Shown: positions 11,494 through 19,837, counted from the stretch's first letter. The stretch: 64,000 nt of DNA from Flavobacteriaceae bacterium (GCA_004762155.1 SIHP01000001.1:620001-684000), one strand, 5' to 3'. Numbers and translations are program-made. The notes: generated by a model not told the origin, from the letters alone.

Positions 11494-11575
11494 TGGGGAG
11501 AGCAGGATTCGAACCTGCGAAGACGTAGTCAACGGAGTTACAGTCCGTCCTCGTTGGCCGCTTGAGTATCTCCCC
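11494..11575 (-). tRNA. tRNA-Tyr (anticodon GTA)
   Basis: An 82-nt class II tRNA on the minus strand with a long variable arm. The acceptor is GGGGAGA/TCTCCCC. The anticodon stem is ACGGA/TCCGT with loop CTGTAAC, so the anticodon is GTA. Confidence 0.94.
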
Positions 11576-11617
11576 TCTTAATTATTTTTAAATATTTTAA
11601 AGAACTTCTGTTTTTTG

Positions 11618-11691
11618 AGCCAATGGAGGGACTCGAACCCACGACCTGCTGATTACAAATCAGCTGCTCTAGCCAGCTGAGCTACATCGGC
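11618..11691 (-). tRNA. tRNA-Thr (anticodon TGT)
   Basis: A 74-nt minus-strand cloverleaf. The acceptor is GCCGATG/CATTGGC. The anticodon stem is GCTGA/TCAGC with loop TTTGTAA, so the anticodon is TGT. It is the first tRNA after the xerC-hpf frame, about 100 bp downstream. Confidence 0.94.
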
Positions 11692-11788
11692 TGTTTTCAC
11701 AAAAAAACAATCCGCTATTTCTAACGGACTGCAAATGTAGAAAGTAATTTTTAATTTCTAAAGTTTTTTTTGAATATTTTTCATCTTT

Positions 11789-12097
11789 TTACAAAACCAA
11801 CGAATCCTTTCGTTTTTCTTTTGATTTCTCCAACTGTCTTTTTAACGACTCAACCCCCATACTTACACCTTCTTCAAAGGTCTTTGCTGTTTTTTTAACA
11901 ATAAATTCGTTACCTGGTATATTAATTTTAATTTCAGTTATTTTATTTTCTTTATCACTTGTTTTTTGAACTTTTAAGAATACTTCAGCGTCTACGATTT
12001 TATCATGAAATTTTTCTAAACCACCTACTTTCTTTTCTGTGTAGTTAATTAAATCTGCATCTGCTTTAAAATTTACTGACTGTGTGTATACTTTCAT
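11789..12097 (-). CDS. hpf: ribosome hibernation promoting factor (HPF/RaiA), internal start within the xerC frame
   Basis: The ATG at 12095-12097 begins a 102-residue protein (MKVYTQSVNFKADADLINY...) with the length and pattern of short HPF. It has an initial beta strand, a helix (INYTEKKVGGLEKF), the strand pair AEVFLKVQ and ITEIKINIP, then the helix FEEGVSMGVESLKRQLEK. HPF binds the 30S subunit at the mRNA/tRNA channel and stabilises idle ribosomes. This is the start normally used when hpf is a separate gene. In this sequence it is also the C-terminal part of the recombinase frame. Its position just before the tRNA-tuf block links it to translation control. Confidence 0.85.
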   Translation of the reverse strand: MKVYTQSVNFKADADLINYTEKKVGGLEKFHDKIVDAEVFLKVQKTSDKENKITEIKINIPGNEFIVKKTAKTFEEGVSMGVESLKRQLEKSKEKRKDSLVL

Positions 12098-13009
12098 ATT
12101 ATGAATCGTTTTTTTACTCCTAGGGTGAGTATTGTTAAACATTTCCTTCATTTTTTCCAAGTTATTATGAGTATAAACTTGGGTTGAGGCTAAACTTGAA
12201 TGCCCTAGTAATTCTTTAACCGAATTTAAATCTGCACCTTCATTAAGCATTTCAGTCGCAAAAGTATGTCTGAGTATATGCGGACTTTTTTTTACTTTAG
12301 TTGATACCTGACTAAAGTACAAATTTATAACACGATAAACAAGTGTTTCATATATTTTAGCTCCTTTTTCTGTAACAAAAAACTCTTCTATATTAGTGTT
12401 TTTCTCTTCTCTTAATTGGTTATATTTCTTTAAAGTTTCTAATACTGAAGGCAATAAAGGAACATAACGCTCTTTATTTCTTTTTCCTAAAACTTTTATT
12501 AATTTATTGTTAAAATCAATATTTTTCTCTTTAATATTTACTAATTCCACTCTTCGTATTCCTGTTGAATAAAACAACTCTACCATTAACTTATTTCTAA
12601 CAGAAACAAAATCATTATTTACATCTAAACTAGCTATTACTTCATTCACTTCCTTTTGTGTAAATGGAATTTGCTCTTTTTTCTGAACTTTTAAAGACTT
12701 GTGCTTTGCCAAAGGACTTATAGAGATATCACCTGTTTTTTGTAAAAACTTATAAAACGACCTTAAAGAACTTACCTTCCTATTTACTGTTCTATTGCTA
12801 ACATCTTGTTGAATCAAAGTAACCAACCAACTTCTTATTTGATTGTAATGTATTTTCTCTAAATCTTTCATAGAATATTCAGAGAAACAAAACTCTTTAA
12901 AAGATTCTAAATCCTTTTTGTATGCTACTATTGTGTTTGGAGAATAATTCTTCTCATGCTTCAAATATTCTAGAAAAGAGTCTAATAACATAATTTTATC
13001 TTTTTTCAT
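11789..13009 (-). CDS. xerC: tyrosine recombinase (XerC-like) read in frame into a ribosome hibernation factor
   Basis: One open frame of 406 codons encodes two normally separate proteins. Residues 1-300 are a tyrosine recombinase of the XerC/XerD type: SAM-like N-terminal core-binding domain, then catalytic R152 (TGIRR), K176, H244 and R247 (PHILRH), H270 (LLGH) and nucleophile Y279 (STQVYTH). Such enzymes resolve chromosome dimers. From residue 305 the frame continues into a complete HPF/RaiA domain. The join runs through an A7 tract (12109-12115); with one A fewer, the recombinase would stop at a TGA overlapping the hpf ATG in an ATGA coupling. The fusion may therefore be a single-base indel, a sequencing error or a frameshift site. 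MLLDSFLEYL at residue 7 is an alternative start. Confidence 0.85.
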   Translation of the reverse strand: MKKDKIMLLDSFLEYLKHEKNYSPNTIVAYKKDLESFKEFCFSEYSMKDLEKIHYNQIRSWLVTLIQQDVSNRTVNRKVSSLRSFYKFLQKTGDISISPLAKHKSLKVQKKEQIPFTQKEVNEVIASLDVNNDFVSVRNKLMVELFYSTGIRRVELVNIKEKNIDFNNKLIKVLGKRNKERYVPLLPSVLETLKKYNQLREEKNTNIEEFFVTEKGAKIYETLVYRVINLYFSQVSTKVKKSPHILRHTFATEMLNEGADLNSVKELLGHSSLASTQVYTHNNLEKMKEMFNNTHPRSKKTIHNMKVYTQSVNFKADADLINYTEKKVGGLEKFHDKIVDAEVFLKVQKTSDKENKITEIKINIPGNEFIVKKTAKTFEEGVSMGVESLKRQLEKSKEKRKDSLVL

Positions 13010-13103
13010 CTAATTAAAAACAATTCCTACTCTATACATGTAAAGTTAATTTTAATTGCCCTTAACAATATAAAAATCAAATATATCATCAAATTTAATC
13101 ATT

Positions 13104-13136
13104 AAAAAAACCTGTGCAAATTAATTTGCACAGGTT
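13104..13136 (-). terminator. rpsU terminator
   Basis: A perfect stem AACCTGTGCAAAT / ATTTGCACAGGTT (13109-13136) is followed on the minus strand by a T7 run, 24 bp after the rpsU stop. It is a textbook intrinsic terminator separating rpsU from xerC. Confidence 0.85.
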
Positions 13137-13159
13137 CTATCATTTAAAAAGAACAGCTA

Positions 13160-13357
13160 TTAACCTAGCTCTTCTTGTGTTTTTAATTTCTGAACGTAAG
13201 ACGCTTTCATTCTTTCCGCTCTATTTACTACTGAAGGCTTTAAGAATTGCTTTCTACCACGTAAATTTCTCATCGTTTTAGTTCGATTGAATTTTGTTTT
13301 ATAACGCTTTAAAGCTCTTTCAATATTCTCTCCTTCTTTTACTGGAATTATTAACAT
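13160..13357 (-). CDS. rpsU: 30S ribosomal protein S21
   Basis: A 65-residue basic protein (MLIIPVKEGENIERALKRYK...) of the bS21 family, complete. In Bacteroidota ribosomes bS21, together with bS6 and bS18, is known to sequester the anti-Shine-Dalgarno end of 16S rRNA. This matches the weak use of Shine-Dalgarno sequences in the neighbouring genes. It is monocistronic here: its own strong ribosome binding site lies upstream and an intrinsic terminator follows directly. Confidence 0.97.
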   Translation of the reverse strand: MLIIPVKEGENIERALKRYKTKFNRTKTMRNLRGRKQFLKPSVVNRAERMKASYVQKLKTQEELG

Positions 13358-13367
13358 TGTATTATTG

Positions 13368-13378
13368 CACCTCCTTTC
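13368..13378 (-). promoter_or_regulatory. unusually strong Shine-Dalgarno sequence of rpsU
   Basis: The minus strand reads GAAAGGAGGTGCA, with the AGGAGGTG core ending 10 nt before the rpsU ATG. AAGGAGGTG is complementary to nine bases of the 16S 3' end. No other gene start inspected in this window has anything similar. From published work on Flavobacterium ribosomes, such a site on rpsU is expected to serve autoregulation: ribosomes lacking bS21 have a free anti-SD and would favour rpsU mRNA. Confidence 0.85.
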
Positions 13379-13515
13379 ATTTCTATGATCTATATTTTTG
13401 TAAAACTTAAAAAATTAAGCTCCGTCTTATTTTATTTTGGACGGCAAATTTACAAACTTCTTCACATTGAACAAACAAATGAATCAAAATTTTTCAGTAC
13501 AAGAATAATACTTAA

Positions 13516-14682
13516 CTAAGTAGCTGGTTTATACTCCTTCTTATCTATAATCATTTTTGCTATTATTTCTTTAAGAATCTCAGATGTACCTCCACCAATA
13601 GGGCCAAGTCTGCTATCTCTTAACATTCTAGCTAAAGGGTAGTCTTCCATATAGCCATAACCTCCTAACAACTGTAAGGCATCATAAATAACTTCATCAG
13701 CCATTTTAGTTGACAACAACTTACTCATACTTGCTTCTTTAACCACATATTGACCGTCATTTAATCGCTTTGTTATAGAATAATTGTATTCTTTACACAT
13801 ATCTACTCTACTAGCCATTTCTGCTACTTTATGACGCAATGCTTGAAACTTATTTATAGTAGTACCAAAAGCTTCACGTTCTCCCATATATTGAACTGCA
13901 TACTCTACAGCAAAATCCGCTCTAGCATGTGCATTAACCCCCATTATTAATCTCTCTAACGCAAAATGTTGCATAATATATGAAAAACCTTTCCCTTCTT
14001 CACCCATTAGATTTTCTTTTGAAATTATAACATCATCAAAGGCAATTTCTCCAGTATCTGAAGCTCTCCAACCTAATTTATTTAATTTTGTTGCTGATAT
14101 TCCTTTAGTATCTCTGTCTACAACAAAAATACTCATACCATTATGCTTAGATTCTAAATCAGTTTTTGCAGCAACTATTAAATAATCAGAATAAACTCCA
14201 TTGGTAATAAATGTTTTAGAACCATTAATTACATAAGTATCTCCTCTCTTAACTGCTGTTGTTCTCATTCCTGCAACATCACTACCTCCAAAAGGTTCAG
14301 AAATACACAAACAGCCAATTTTATCACCTGCAATACTAGCGGTTAAATACTCTTGTTTAATACGTTCATCTCCTTCTTTATTCAAATGCGTCATAGCCAA
14401 GTAAGCATGTGCCCACATTGCCGCTGCAAAACCACCAGAATTAATGCGTTGCATCTCTTCTAAAAAAACAATGGTATAAAAAAGATCCAAACCTAAACCT
14501 CCATATTCTTCTGGTTGATTTAAACCAAAATACCCCATTTCTCCGAACTTTTTCCATATAAATCGTTCTATGGTTCCTGTTTCCTCCCATTTATCAATAA
14601 AAGGCACAACTTCTTTTTGCAAAAATTCTCTAAAACTTTCACGAAAAACTTCGTGTTCTTCAGTAAAATACATACTGTTCAT
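13516..14682 (-). CDS. acyl-CoA dehydrogenase (isovaleryl/long-chain type active site)
   Basis: An FAD-dependent acyl-CoA dehydrogenase of 388 residues, oxidising an acyl-CoA to the trans-2-enoyl-CoA. The flavin/substrate motifs CISEPFGGSD (about residues 126-135) and the C-terminal LGGYGYMEDYPLARMLRDSR are intact. The usual catalytic Glu position near the C-terminus is a glycine (IGGGTSEI). Instead E243 (FALERL) fits the alternative catalytic Glu of isovaleryl-CoA and long-chain acyl-CoA dehydrogenases. Branched-chain or long-chain acyl-CoA is therefore the likely substrate class. No pathway partners are adjacent; the gene stands between rpsU and an HhH protein. Met4 is an alternative start. 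Confidence 0.9.
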   Translation of the reverse strand: MNSMYFTEEHEVFRESFREFLQKEVVPFIDKWEETGTIERFIWKKFGEMGYFGLNQPEEYGGLGLDLFYTIVFLEEMQRINSGGFAAAMWAHAYLAMTHLNKEGDERIKQEYLTASIAGDKIGCLCISEPFGGSDVAGMRTTAVKRGDTYVINGSKTFITNGVYSDYLIVAAKTDLESKHNGMSIFVVDRDTKGISATKLNKLGWRASDTGEIAFDDVIISKENLMGEEGKGFSYIMQHFALERLIMGVNAHARADFAVEYAVQYMGEREAFGTTINKFQALRHKVAEMASRVDMCKEYNYSITKRLNDGQYVVKEASMSKLLSTKMADEVIYDALQLLGGYGYMEDYPLARMLRDSRLGPIGGGTSEILKEIIAKMIIDKKEYKPAT

Positions 14683-14711
14683 ACGCTCAATTTAGTTATT
14701 TGTTTGTTTGC

Positions 14712-15599
14712 TTAATTTACTTTCAAATATAAGACTATTCTCTCGTATTTATCCTCAGGAAAACCTTCTATCTTTTTTAATTCTGAAATATTTTGTAGCT
14801 CTGCAACCTCATCTCTATAGTCAAAAATTTTCTTACATAAATCATAATCTACATAAGGCGTTTTAAGCACCTCTTTAAATTTAGCAGTATTAATATTTAC
14901 TTTAGGTATTACTGGTTTTTGTTTGATACTAAAAACACTTAAAAGATCCTTTATTACATCAGCTTTAACATTCCAAACTTCATATAATTGATAAGAATAT
15001 GTAAAACCTTTTAATCTTTTACGATACTTAACTATTCGTTCAGCTGTCTTCTCTCCAATTCCATTTATGGTAATAAAATCATTTTCCGAGGCTAAATTAA
15101 TGTCATTTATTGATATTTCAATACTTTTTTTTACAATATTATTAAAAAAAGTCTTTTTAGATGTTTTATTCTGATTTTTTTTGACAACCCAATCTGGAAA
15201 CTTAAAATACGGGGATATTTCATTGAGCAAAGAGTCAGTAACTTTTGTTATTTTTTGGAAATCGCTTACTGAATTTATAAATTTATTTTGATTTCTAAAT
15301 TGATGAAGTCTATCAATCTCCTCAGTTGTCATTCCTAAAACATAACCTTTATAATCTGTGATATAGTTTGGGTTAAATGGATATATTTTAGTTTCTTGAG
15401 TTATTTTTTTCAACTCTTTTAAACTATCTATTTGCCTTTCTAAATAAGACATTTCTTCTGTATTAGTATTTATATTTTCTGTAGAGGAAAAATCCACAAA
15501 AACATAAATAACTTGCAATACTATAATTAACAACAAAAAAAAGAAAACCCCATTTCTTTGGCTTTTTGTATACCAGAAATGGGATTTAAATATTTTCAT
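14712..15599 (-). CDS. membrane-anchored helix-hairpin-helix (ComEA-like) protein
   Basis: A 295-residue protein with one N-terminal membrane segment (FFFLLLIIVLQVIYVFV, about residues 19-35). It then has several helix-hairpin-helix repeats: one near residues 86-110 (MTTEEIDRLHQFRNQNKFINS), a clear one at INDINLASENDFITINGIGEKTAERI (about 162-187), and a third near INTAKFKEVLKTPYVDYDLC. HhH repeats bind DNA without sequence preference, and ComEA proteins bind incoming DNA during transformation. Length and anchor fit the flavobacterial family often called helix-hairpin-helix domain protein. A competence role is inference; no other com genes are nearby. Confidence 0.8.
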   Translation of the reverse strand: MKIFKSHFWYTKSQRNGVFFFLLLIIVLQVIYVFVDFSSTENINTNTEEMSYLERQIDSLKELKKITQETKIYPFNPNYITDYKGYVLGMTTEEIDRLHQFRNQNKFINSVSDFQKITKVTDSLLNEISPYFKFPDWVVKKNQNKTSKKTFFNNIVKKSIEISINDINLASENDFITINGIGEKTAERIVKYRKRLKGFTYSYQLYEVWNVKADVIKDLLSVFSIKQKPVIPKVNINTAKFKEVLKTPYVDYDLCKKIFDYRDEVAELQNISELKKIEGFPEDKYERIVLYLKVN

Positions 15600-15616
15600 A
15601 TTTTATTTTTCTCTAT

Positions 15617-17206
15617 TTATTCTTTTGAAGTCTTTATAGCTTCTAAATATCTATTTAATTGTTTTTTAACAACAGGGAATAAGAAGAACATTCCAATCAT
15701 GTTTGGAAATACCATTGCAAAAATCATTGCATCTGAGAAATCCCAAATAGATTTCATACTTGCAGAAGCTCCAATTACAACAAACGTTAAAAATAATAAT
15801 TTATATACTAAATCTGCTGTTTTACCTCTTCCGAATAAAAACTTCCAAGATTGTAATCCATAATAAGACCAAGAGATCATTGTAGATACTGCAAATAAAA
15901 CTACAGCTATTGTTAAGAATACATTTGAATAAGGAATGTATTGTGCAAAAGCTTTAGACGTTATACCAGCTCCTTCATAAGCTATTCCATCAATCATTAC
16001 AGAACCTTCTCCTCCATATTGAAAAGCTCCTCCAAAATTAAAAATAATAATTACCAAAGCAGTCATAGTACATATTACAACAGTATCTATAAAAGGCTCT
16101 AATAACGCCACCAATCCTTCAGAAGCTGAATATTTTGTTTTTACTGCTGAATGCGCAATAGATGCTGAACCAGCACCTGCTTCATTTGAAAAAGCAGCTC
16201 TTTTAAAACCAACCAGTAAAACACCAATAAAACTACCAACACCAATTGCTGTTGGACTAAATGCTTCTTTAAATATTAAACCAATAGCATCATCTATTAA
16301 AGAAAAGTTACTTAAAATAATATATAAACAAGCTATTAAGTACATAACAGCCATAAATGGAACTACTTTCTCTGTTACCTGAGCAATCCTTTTTATACCT
16401 CCAATGATAATTATACCTACTAAAATTGCTAAAACAACCCCAATCCAAAACCCAGCACCTGAACTCTGCAAATTCATCAAATCTTTTAAAACTATAGTCG
16501 CTTGGTTAGATTGCGCAGCATTACCACCACCAAAAGAACCTCCAATACAGAATACAGCAAAAAACACAGCTGCAATTTTACCTAACATTTCAAAACCTCT
16601 TTCTTTTAATCCTTTACTTATGTAATACATTGGACCACCATAAATAGTTCCGTCTTCTCCAACATCTCTATATTGAACACCTAAAGTACATTCTACAAAT
16701 TTAGATGACATCCCTAATAATCCGCAAATAATCATCCAAAACGTTGCTCCAGGACCTCCTAATGCAATTGCTAATGCAACACCTGCAATATTCCCATTAC
16801 CAACTGTACCAGAAACTGCAGTTGCTAACGCTTGAAAATGCGTTACTTCTCCTTCTTGACTTTCATCTCTTATAGTTTCAATTGAATCTCCTCCTGGTGT
16901 ACTATCTCCATACATTTCACCAACAGAAGGCTTATCAACATCGTCAAACTTACCTCTAACAACATTTACTGCTGTTCTAAGATGAAATATATTTGGAAAC
17001 TTAAAATAAATTGTAAAAAACAAAGCACTTGCAACCAATAAAATCAGAACAAATGGAGTACCAAAAACAGGAAAGAAAATAATACCTGATACAAAATCAG
17101 AAAAAGGTTTAAAAGCTTCGTCTATTCTTTGATCAATCCCTTTTTCTTGTGCAAAGGTTAACATCGGTATTACTAAAAGTAATAATGATAGAAGTTTTTT
17201 ATTCAT
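15617..17206 (-). CDS. sodium:alanine symporter family (AGCS) transporter
   Basis: A Na+-coupled amino-acid importer of the inner membrane, 529 residues. The start is taken at the ATG at 17204-17206 (MNKKLLSLLLLVIPMLTFAQ), because the longer frame lacks transmembrane character and the Met start gives a signal-like segment often seen in Bacteroidota members. Family motifs include GNGNIAGVALAIALGGPGA and FKRAAFSNEAGAGSAS. About ten hydrophobic segments follow to the end. The substrate (alanine or glycine) is inferred from the family. Confidence 0.9.
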   Translation of the reverse strand: MNKKLLSLLLLVIPMLTFAQEKGIDQRIDEAFKPFSDFVSGIIFFPVFGTPFVLILLVASALFFTIYFKFPNIFHLRTAVNVVRGKFDDVDKPSVGEMYGDSTPGGDSIETIRDESQEGEVTHFQALATAVSGTVGNGNIAGVALAIALGGPGATFWMIICGLLGMSSKFVECTLGVQYRDVGEDGTIYGGPMYYISKGLKERGFEMLGKIAAVFFAVFCIGGSFGGGNAAQSNQATIVLKDLMNLQSSGAGFWIGVVLAILVGIIIIGGIKRIAQVTEKVVPFMAVMYLIACLYIILSNFSLIDDAIGLIFKEAFSPTAIGVGSFIGVLLVGFKRAAFSNEAGAGSASIAHSAVKTKYSASEGLVALLEPFIDTVVICTMTALVIIIFNFGGAFQYGGEGSVMIDGIAYEGAGITSKAFAQYIPYSNVFLTIAVVLFAVSTMISWSYYGLQSWKFLFGRGKTADLVYKLLFLTFVVIGASASMKSIWDFSDAMIFAMVFPNMIGMFFLFPVVKKQLNRYLEAIKTSKE

Positions 17207-17298
17207 AATATATGTTTGATTATTTTTTTTGAAATTAATGGGTCGCAATATCTTAAAAAACTGAGCTTTTAACAAATTTTACATGTTAAATATAAATA

Positions 17299-18198
17299 TT
17301 ATGTTATGTCTTCTTTAAATCTTTGTAAATCTTCTTTGAAAGATTTCAATTCAAGACTTAGAACTTCTTGAGTTTTATTAAGATTAAACCCTGTTTTTGA
17401 AGGCCTTATTGCTCGTTGATTTAAAACACTAGTACTTATTGGCTTAATATATTTCGCTTCTAATTCAAACACTTCTGCAATTTGTTGTGCTATTTCATAC
17501 ACACTTAACAGTGTGTTTGAGGAAACATTAAAAACACCTTTAGCATTTTTATCTACAGACGTTTTGCATGCTAATGCTAAATCCTTAACATAAGTTGGCA
17601 TACGGAATTGATCGTCAACTATTGTTATTTCTTTTTCACCTAATAACATTTTTCGTACCCAAAGCACAATATTACTTCTACTCATGTCGTGTACTTTTCC
17701 GTAAACCAAAATTGTTCTAAGAATTGTAAAATTTATAGATGATTTTTCTAGAATTTGCTCAGATTTAAGCTTAGAAACACCATAATAACTTAATGGATTT
17801 GGTTGATCCGTTTCTTTATAAAACCCCTCTTTTCCATCAAAAATAAAATCTGTTGAAATATGAATTAAATGTGAATTCATTTTTTCTGATAAAGAAGTAA
17901 GGTACTCAACTAATTGTACATTAATTTCATCACACTCTTCTCTATACTCTTCACAAGCATCAACATTTGTCATTGCTGCTGTGTTTATTATATAATCTGG
18001 TTGCTTTTCTAGAACAATTTCTTGTAGTTTTTCAAAATCTGTTAAATCACAGTCTACATAATCATATCCATCTTTTATAGGATACCTACTTTCTCCTCTT
18101 GATAGCGCTACTATTTGATAAGTTTTATCTCCTAAAAACAAATCCAATAATGATTGCCCTAACAAACCATTACTTCCTGTTATTACTATTTTTTTCAT
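17299..18198 (-). CDS. RmlD-like sugar-nucleotide reductase (SDR family)
   Basis: An NAD(P)-dependent extended short-chain dehydrogenase of 299 residues. The Rossmann glycine motif is ITGSNGLLGQSLLDLF at residues 5-20. The catalytic YxxxK is YYGVSKLK. The sequence best resembles dTDP-4-dehydrorhamnose reductases (DQPNPLSYYGVSK, DDQFRMPTY). Its ATG directly abuts the stop of the upstream K+ channel gene (TAA-ATG), so the two are probably co-transcribed. No other rhamnose genes are present, so the real substrate is uncertain. Confidence 0.82.
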   Translation of the reverse strand: MKKIVITGSNGLLGQSLLDLFLGDKTYQIVALSRGESRYPIKDGYDYVDCDLTDFEKLQEIVLEKQPDYIINTAAMTNVDACEEYREECDEINVQLVEYLTSLSEKMNSHLIHISTDFIFDGKEGFYKETDQPNPLSYYGVSKLKSEQILEKSSINFTILRTILVYGKVHDMSRSNIVLWVRKMLLGEKEITIVDDQFRMPTYVKDLALACKTSVDKNAKGVFNVSSNTLLSVYEIAQQIAEVFELEAKYIKPISTSVLNQRAIRPSKTGFNLNKTQEVLSLELKSFKEDLQRFKEDIT

Positions 18199-19200
18199 TT
18201 AAAATAAGTCTCTTAATTTTTCTATCTGCTCAGACCTACCCAATAAAATTAAAAAAGTATCTCTTTCTAGTACTGTACTTGCATCTGGATTAATAAGATA
18301 CTCTTCTTCTTTATCCTTAAAACCTATAACAGTACAACCTGTTTTATTACGCAAGTGCAAATCTAAAATGGTTTTTCCTAAATACTTCTCTGGTAAATCA
18401 TTTACAGAAATTTCTTCTAAATTTGTAGTTGTATCTCCTGCTATTGCTAATTTATTTACAAACTCAATAATATCTGGTGTTACCACTAAAGAAGCCATAT
18501 GATCTCCACCTAATTTATCTGGCATGATTACATTCTCAGCTCCTGCAAACTTTAATTTACTGTATGAGCTTTCTTTAGATGCACGACTTATAATTTTACA
18601 CTCTTTATTTAATTGATGAGCACTTAATACTACAAATAAATTATCCGCATCTGAAGGCAAAGCTGTTATTAAGCTTTTTGCATTATGTATTCCTGCTCTT
18701 ATTAATGTTTCATCTGAAGTTCCATCACCTTCTATATTTAAGATTTTATTAGCATCTAAAAAAGCAATAATATCTTTATTAGATTCAATAACTACAACAG
18801 CTTTATTGTATTCTTGTAATTTTGCAACTGCTTGTTTTCCGTTTCGCCCAAAACCACAAACAATAGCATGTCCTTTTAATTCTTCTATTACTTTTTGCAC
18901 TTTTTTTTGTTTTAAATTTTGAAAAAACTGACCACTGATCAAATATTCCGAAAACGAAGATACTGTATAACCAAAAGTTACTATACTTGATAGTATTAAA
19001 AAAACAGTAAATACTTTTTCTCCTAATCCAAAAGGATGCACTTCACCATAACCAACAGTCGTTACTGTTATTACAGTCATATATAAAGCATCTACAAAAG
19101 AGTAATTAAAAAAGAAAACATAACCTATTATACCTATCGACAATATTAATATTGTAAGAAAAACCGCTTTCTGTAATTTTGTTTTAAAAATACTACCCAT
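18199..19200 (-). CDS. potassium channel with RCK (TrkA-N/TrkA-C) domains
   Basis: A 333-residue inner-membrane K+ channel. It has two transmembrane helices (AVFLTILILSIGIIGYVFFF and VFTVFLILSSIVTFGYTV) around a pore loop with the selectivity filter TVGYG in VTTVGYGEVHPFG. A cytoplasmic Rossmann RCK domain follows (HAIVCGFGRNGKQAVAKL) and then a TrkA-C domain near residues 250-333. The ATG overlaps the stop of a PspC-like tail relic (TAATG), which suggests a coupled neighbour was lost. Downstream it abuts the RmlD-like gene. Confidence 0.9.
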   Translation of the reverse strand: MGSIFKTKLQKAVFLTILILSIGIIGYVFFFNYSFVDALYMTVITVTTVGYGEVHPFGLGEKVFTVFLILSSIVTFGYTVSSFSEYLISGQFFQNLKQKKVQKVIEELKGHAIVCGFGRNGKQAVAKLQEYNKAVVVIESNKDIIAFLDANKILNIEGDGTSDETLIRAGIHNAKSLITALPSDADNLFVVLSAHQLNKECKIISRASKESSYSKLKFAGAENVIMPDKLGGDHMASLVVTPDIIEFVNKLAIAGDTTTNLEEISVNDLPEKYLGKTILDLHLRNKTGCTVIGFKDKEEEYLINPDASTVLERDTFLILLGRSEQIEKLRDLF

Positions 19201-19241
19201 TATAAATCAAATACTGATGCTTGTTTATAAATATTATTTAT
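19200..19241 (-). pseudogene. relic of a PspC-domain gene tail
   Basis: Thirteen codons and a stop (INNIYKQASVFDL*) lie directly before the K+ channel gene, sharing bases with its ATG (TAATG). They match the C-terminus of the intact PspC-domain protein 300 bp upstream (VYTKRTSVFDL*). This is best read as the remaining end of a duplicated or truncated PspC-like gene. Confidence 0.45.
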
Positions 19242-19342
19242 TTAATAAAACACTAAAATACTACAATTTGATCTATTGACTTTAAATATCATTTACTGAT
19301 TAATCCTTTTTTCTTTATCAATTGATTTGACACTATTATTAA

Positions 19343-19513
19343 TACCACAATCATTTAACCCAAAAAACTAGTTGCAAAACACAAGCAACATGGTATTTAG
19401 GATTAAGTAAACAAAAAGACTATAAAAGTTGCAAAACGTTTCTTAATCAAATTCCTGAAAATTCTATTTTTTATAAAAAAGCAAAGAAGCTTATTGAAAA
19501 ACCACCTAATTAG
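19343..19513 (+). pseudogene. relic of a TPR-protein C-terminus
   Basis: A short plus-strand frame without a start codon reads ...ATWYLGLSKQKDYKSC, then FLNQIPENSIFYKKAKKLIEK, and stops at TAG 19511-19513. It resembles the C-terminal repeat of TPR anti-sigma-like proteins, such as the one at 23240-24031 (YWYKSLLYLKSDQIEKAKKS...). It is probably the eroded end of a decayed paralogue. The surrounding 19242-19517 stretch shows no other gene. Confidence 0.4.
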
Positions 19514-19517
19514 TCTA

Positions 19518-19745
19518 TTAAAGATCAAATACAGAAGTCCTTTTTGTGTACACCATGTCTTTTAACTTTAACAAAAAAGCCATTGTTAAATATAATGCAA
19601 AAGACAATCCTACAGTTACAAAGGTTACGTAAATAAAAAACAAACGAACATTTGTTGCACGCATTCCTAATCGATCTGCTAAACGAGAAGAAACAGCAAA
19701 ACCATGTCTTTCAAAAAAGTACCTTACGGAATGTATTAATTTCAT
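19518..19745 (-). CDS. PspC-domain protein
   Basis: A 75-residue membrane protein. It has an N-terminal amphipathic part (FFERHGFAVSSRLADRLGM) and a hydrophobic hairpin (VRLFFIYVTFVTVGLSFALYLTMAFLL split over two segments, about residues 33-60). This is the PspC fold without the extra domains seen in the E. coli protein. It stands alone between the relics and the divergent uvrA. Role in membrane stress is only inferred from the family. Confidence 0.75.
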   Translation of the reverse strand: MKLIHSVRYFFERHGFAVSSRLADRLGMRATNVRLFFIYVTFVTVGLSFALYLTMAFLLKLKDMVYTKRTSVFDL

Positions 19746-19837
19746 TTTAAATTATTCAATCTTTAAATAGTAACCGCAAGATACCAAAATCAGTTTATTT
19801 GTTATCAATAGAACAAACAAAATAGAATTGGTTTATG

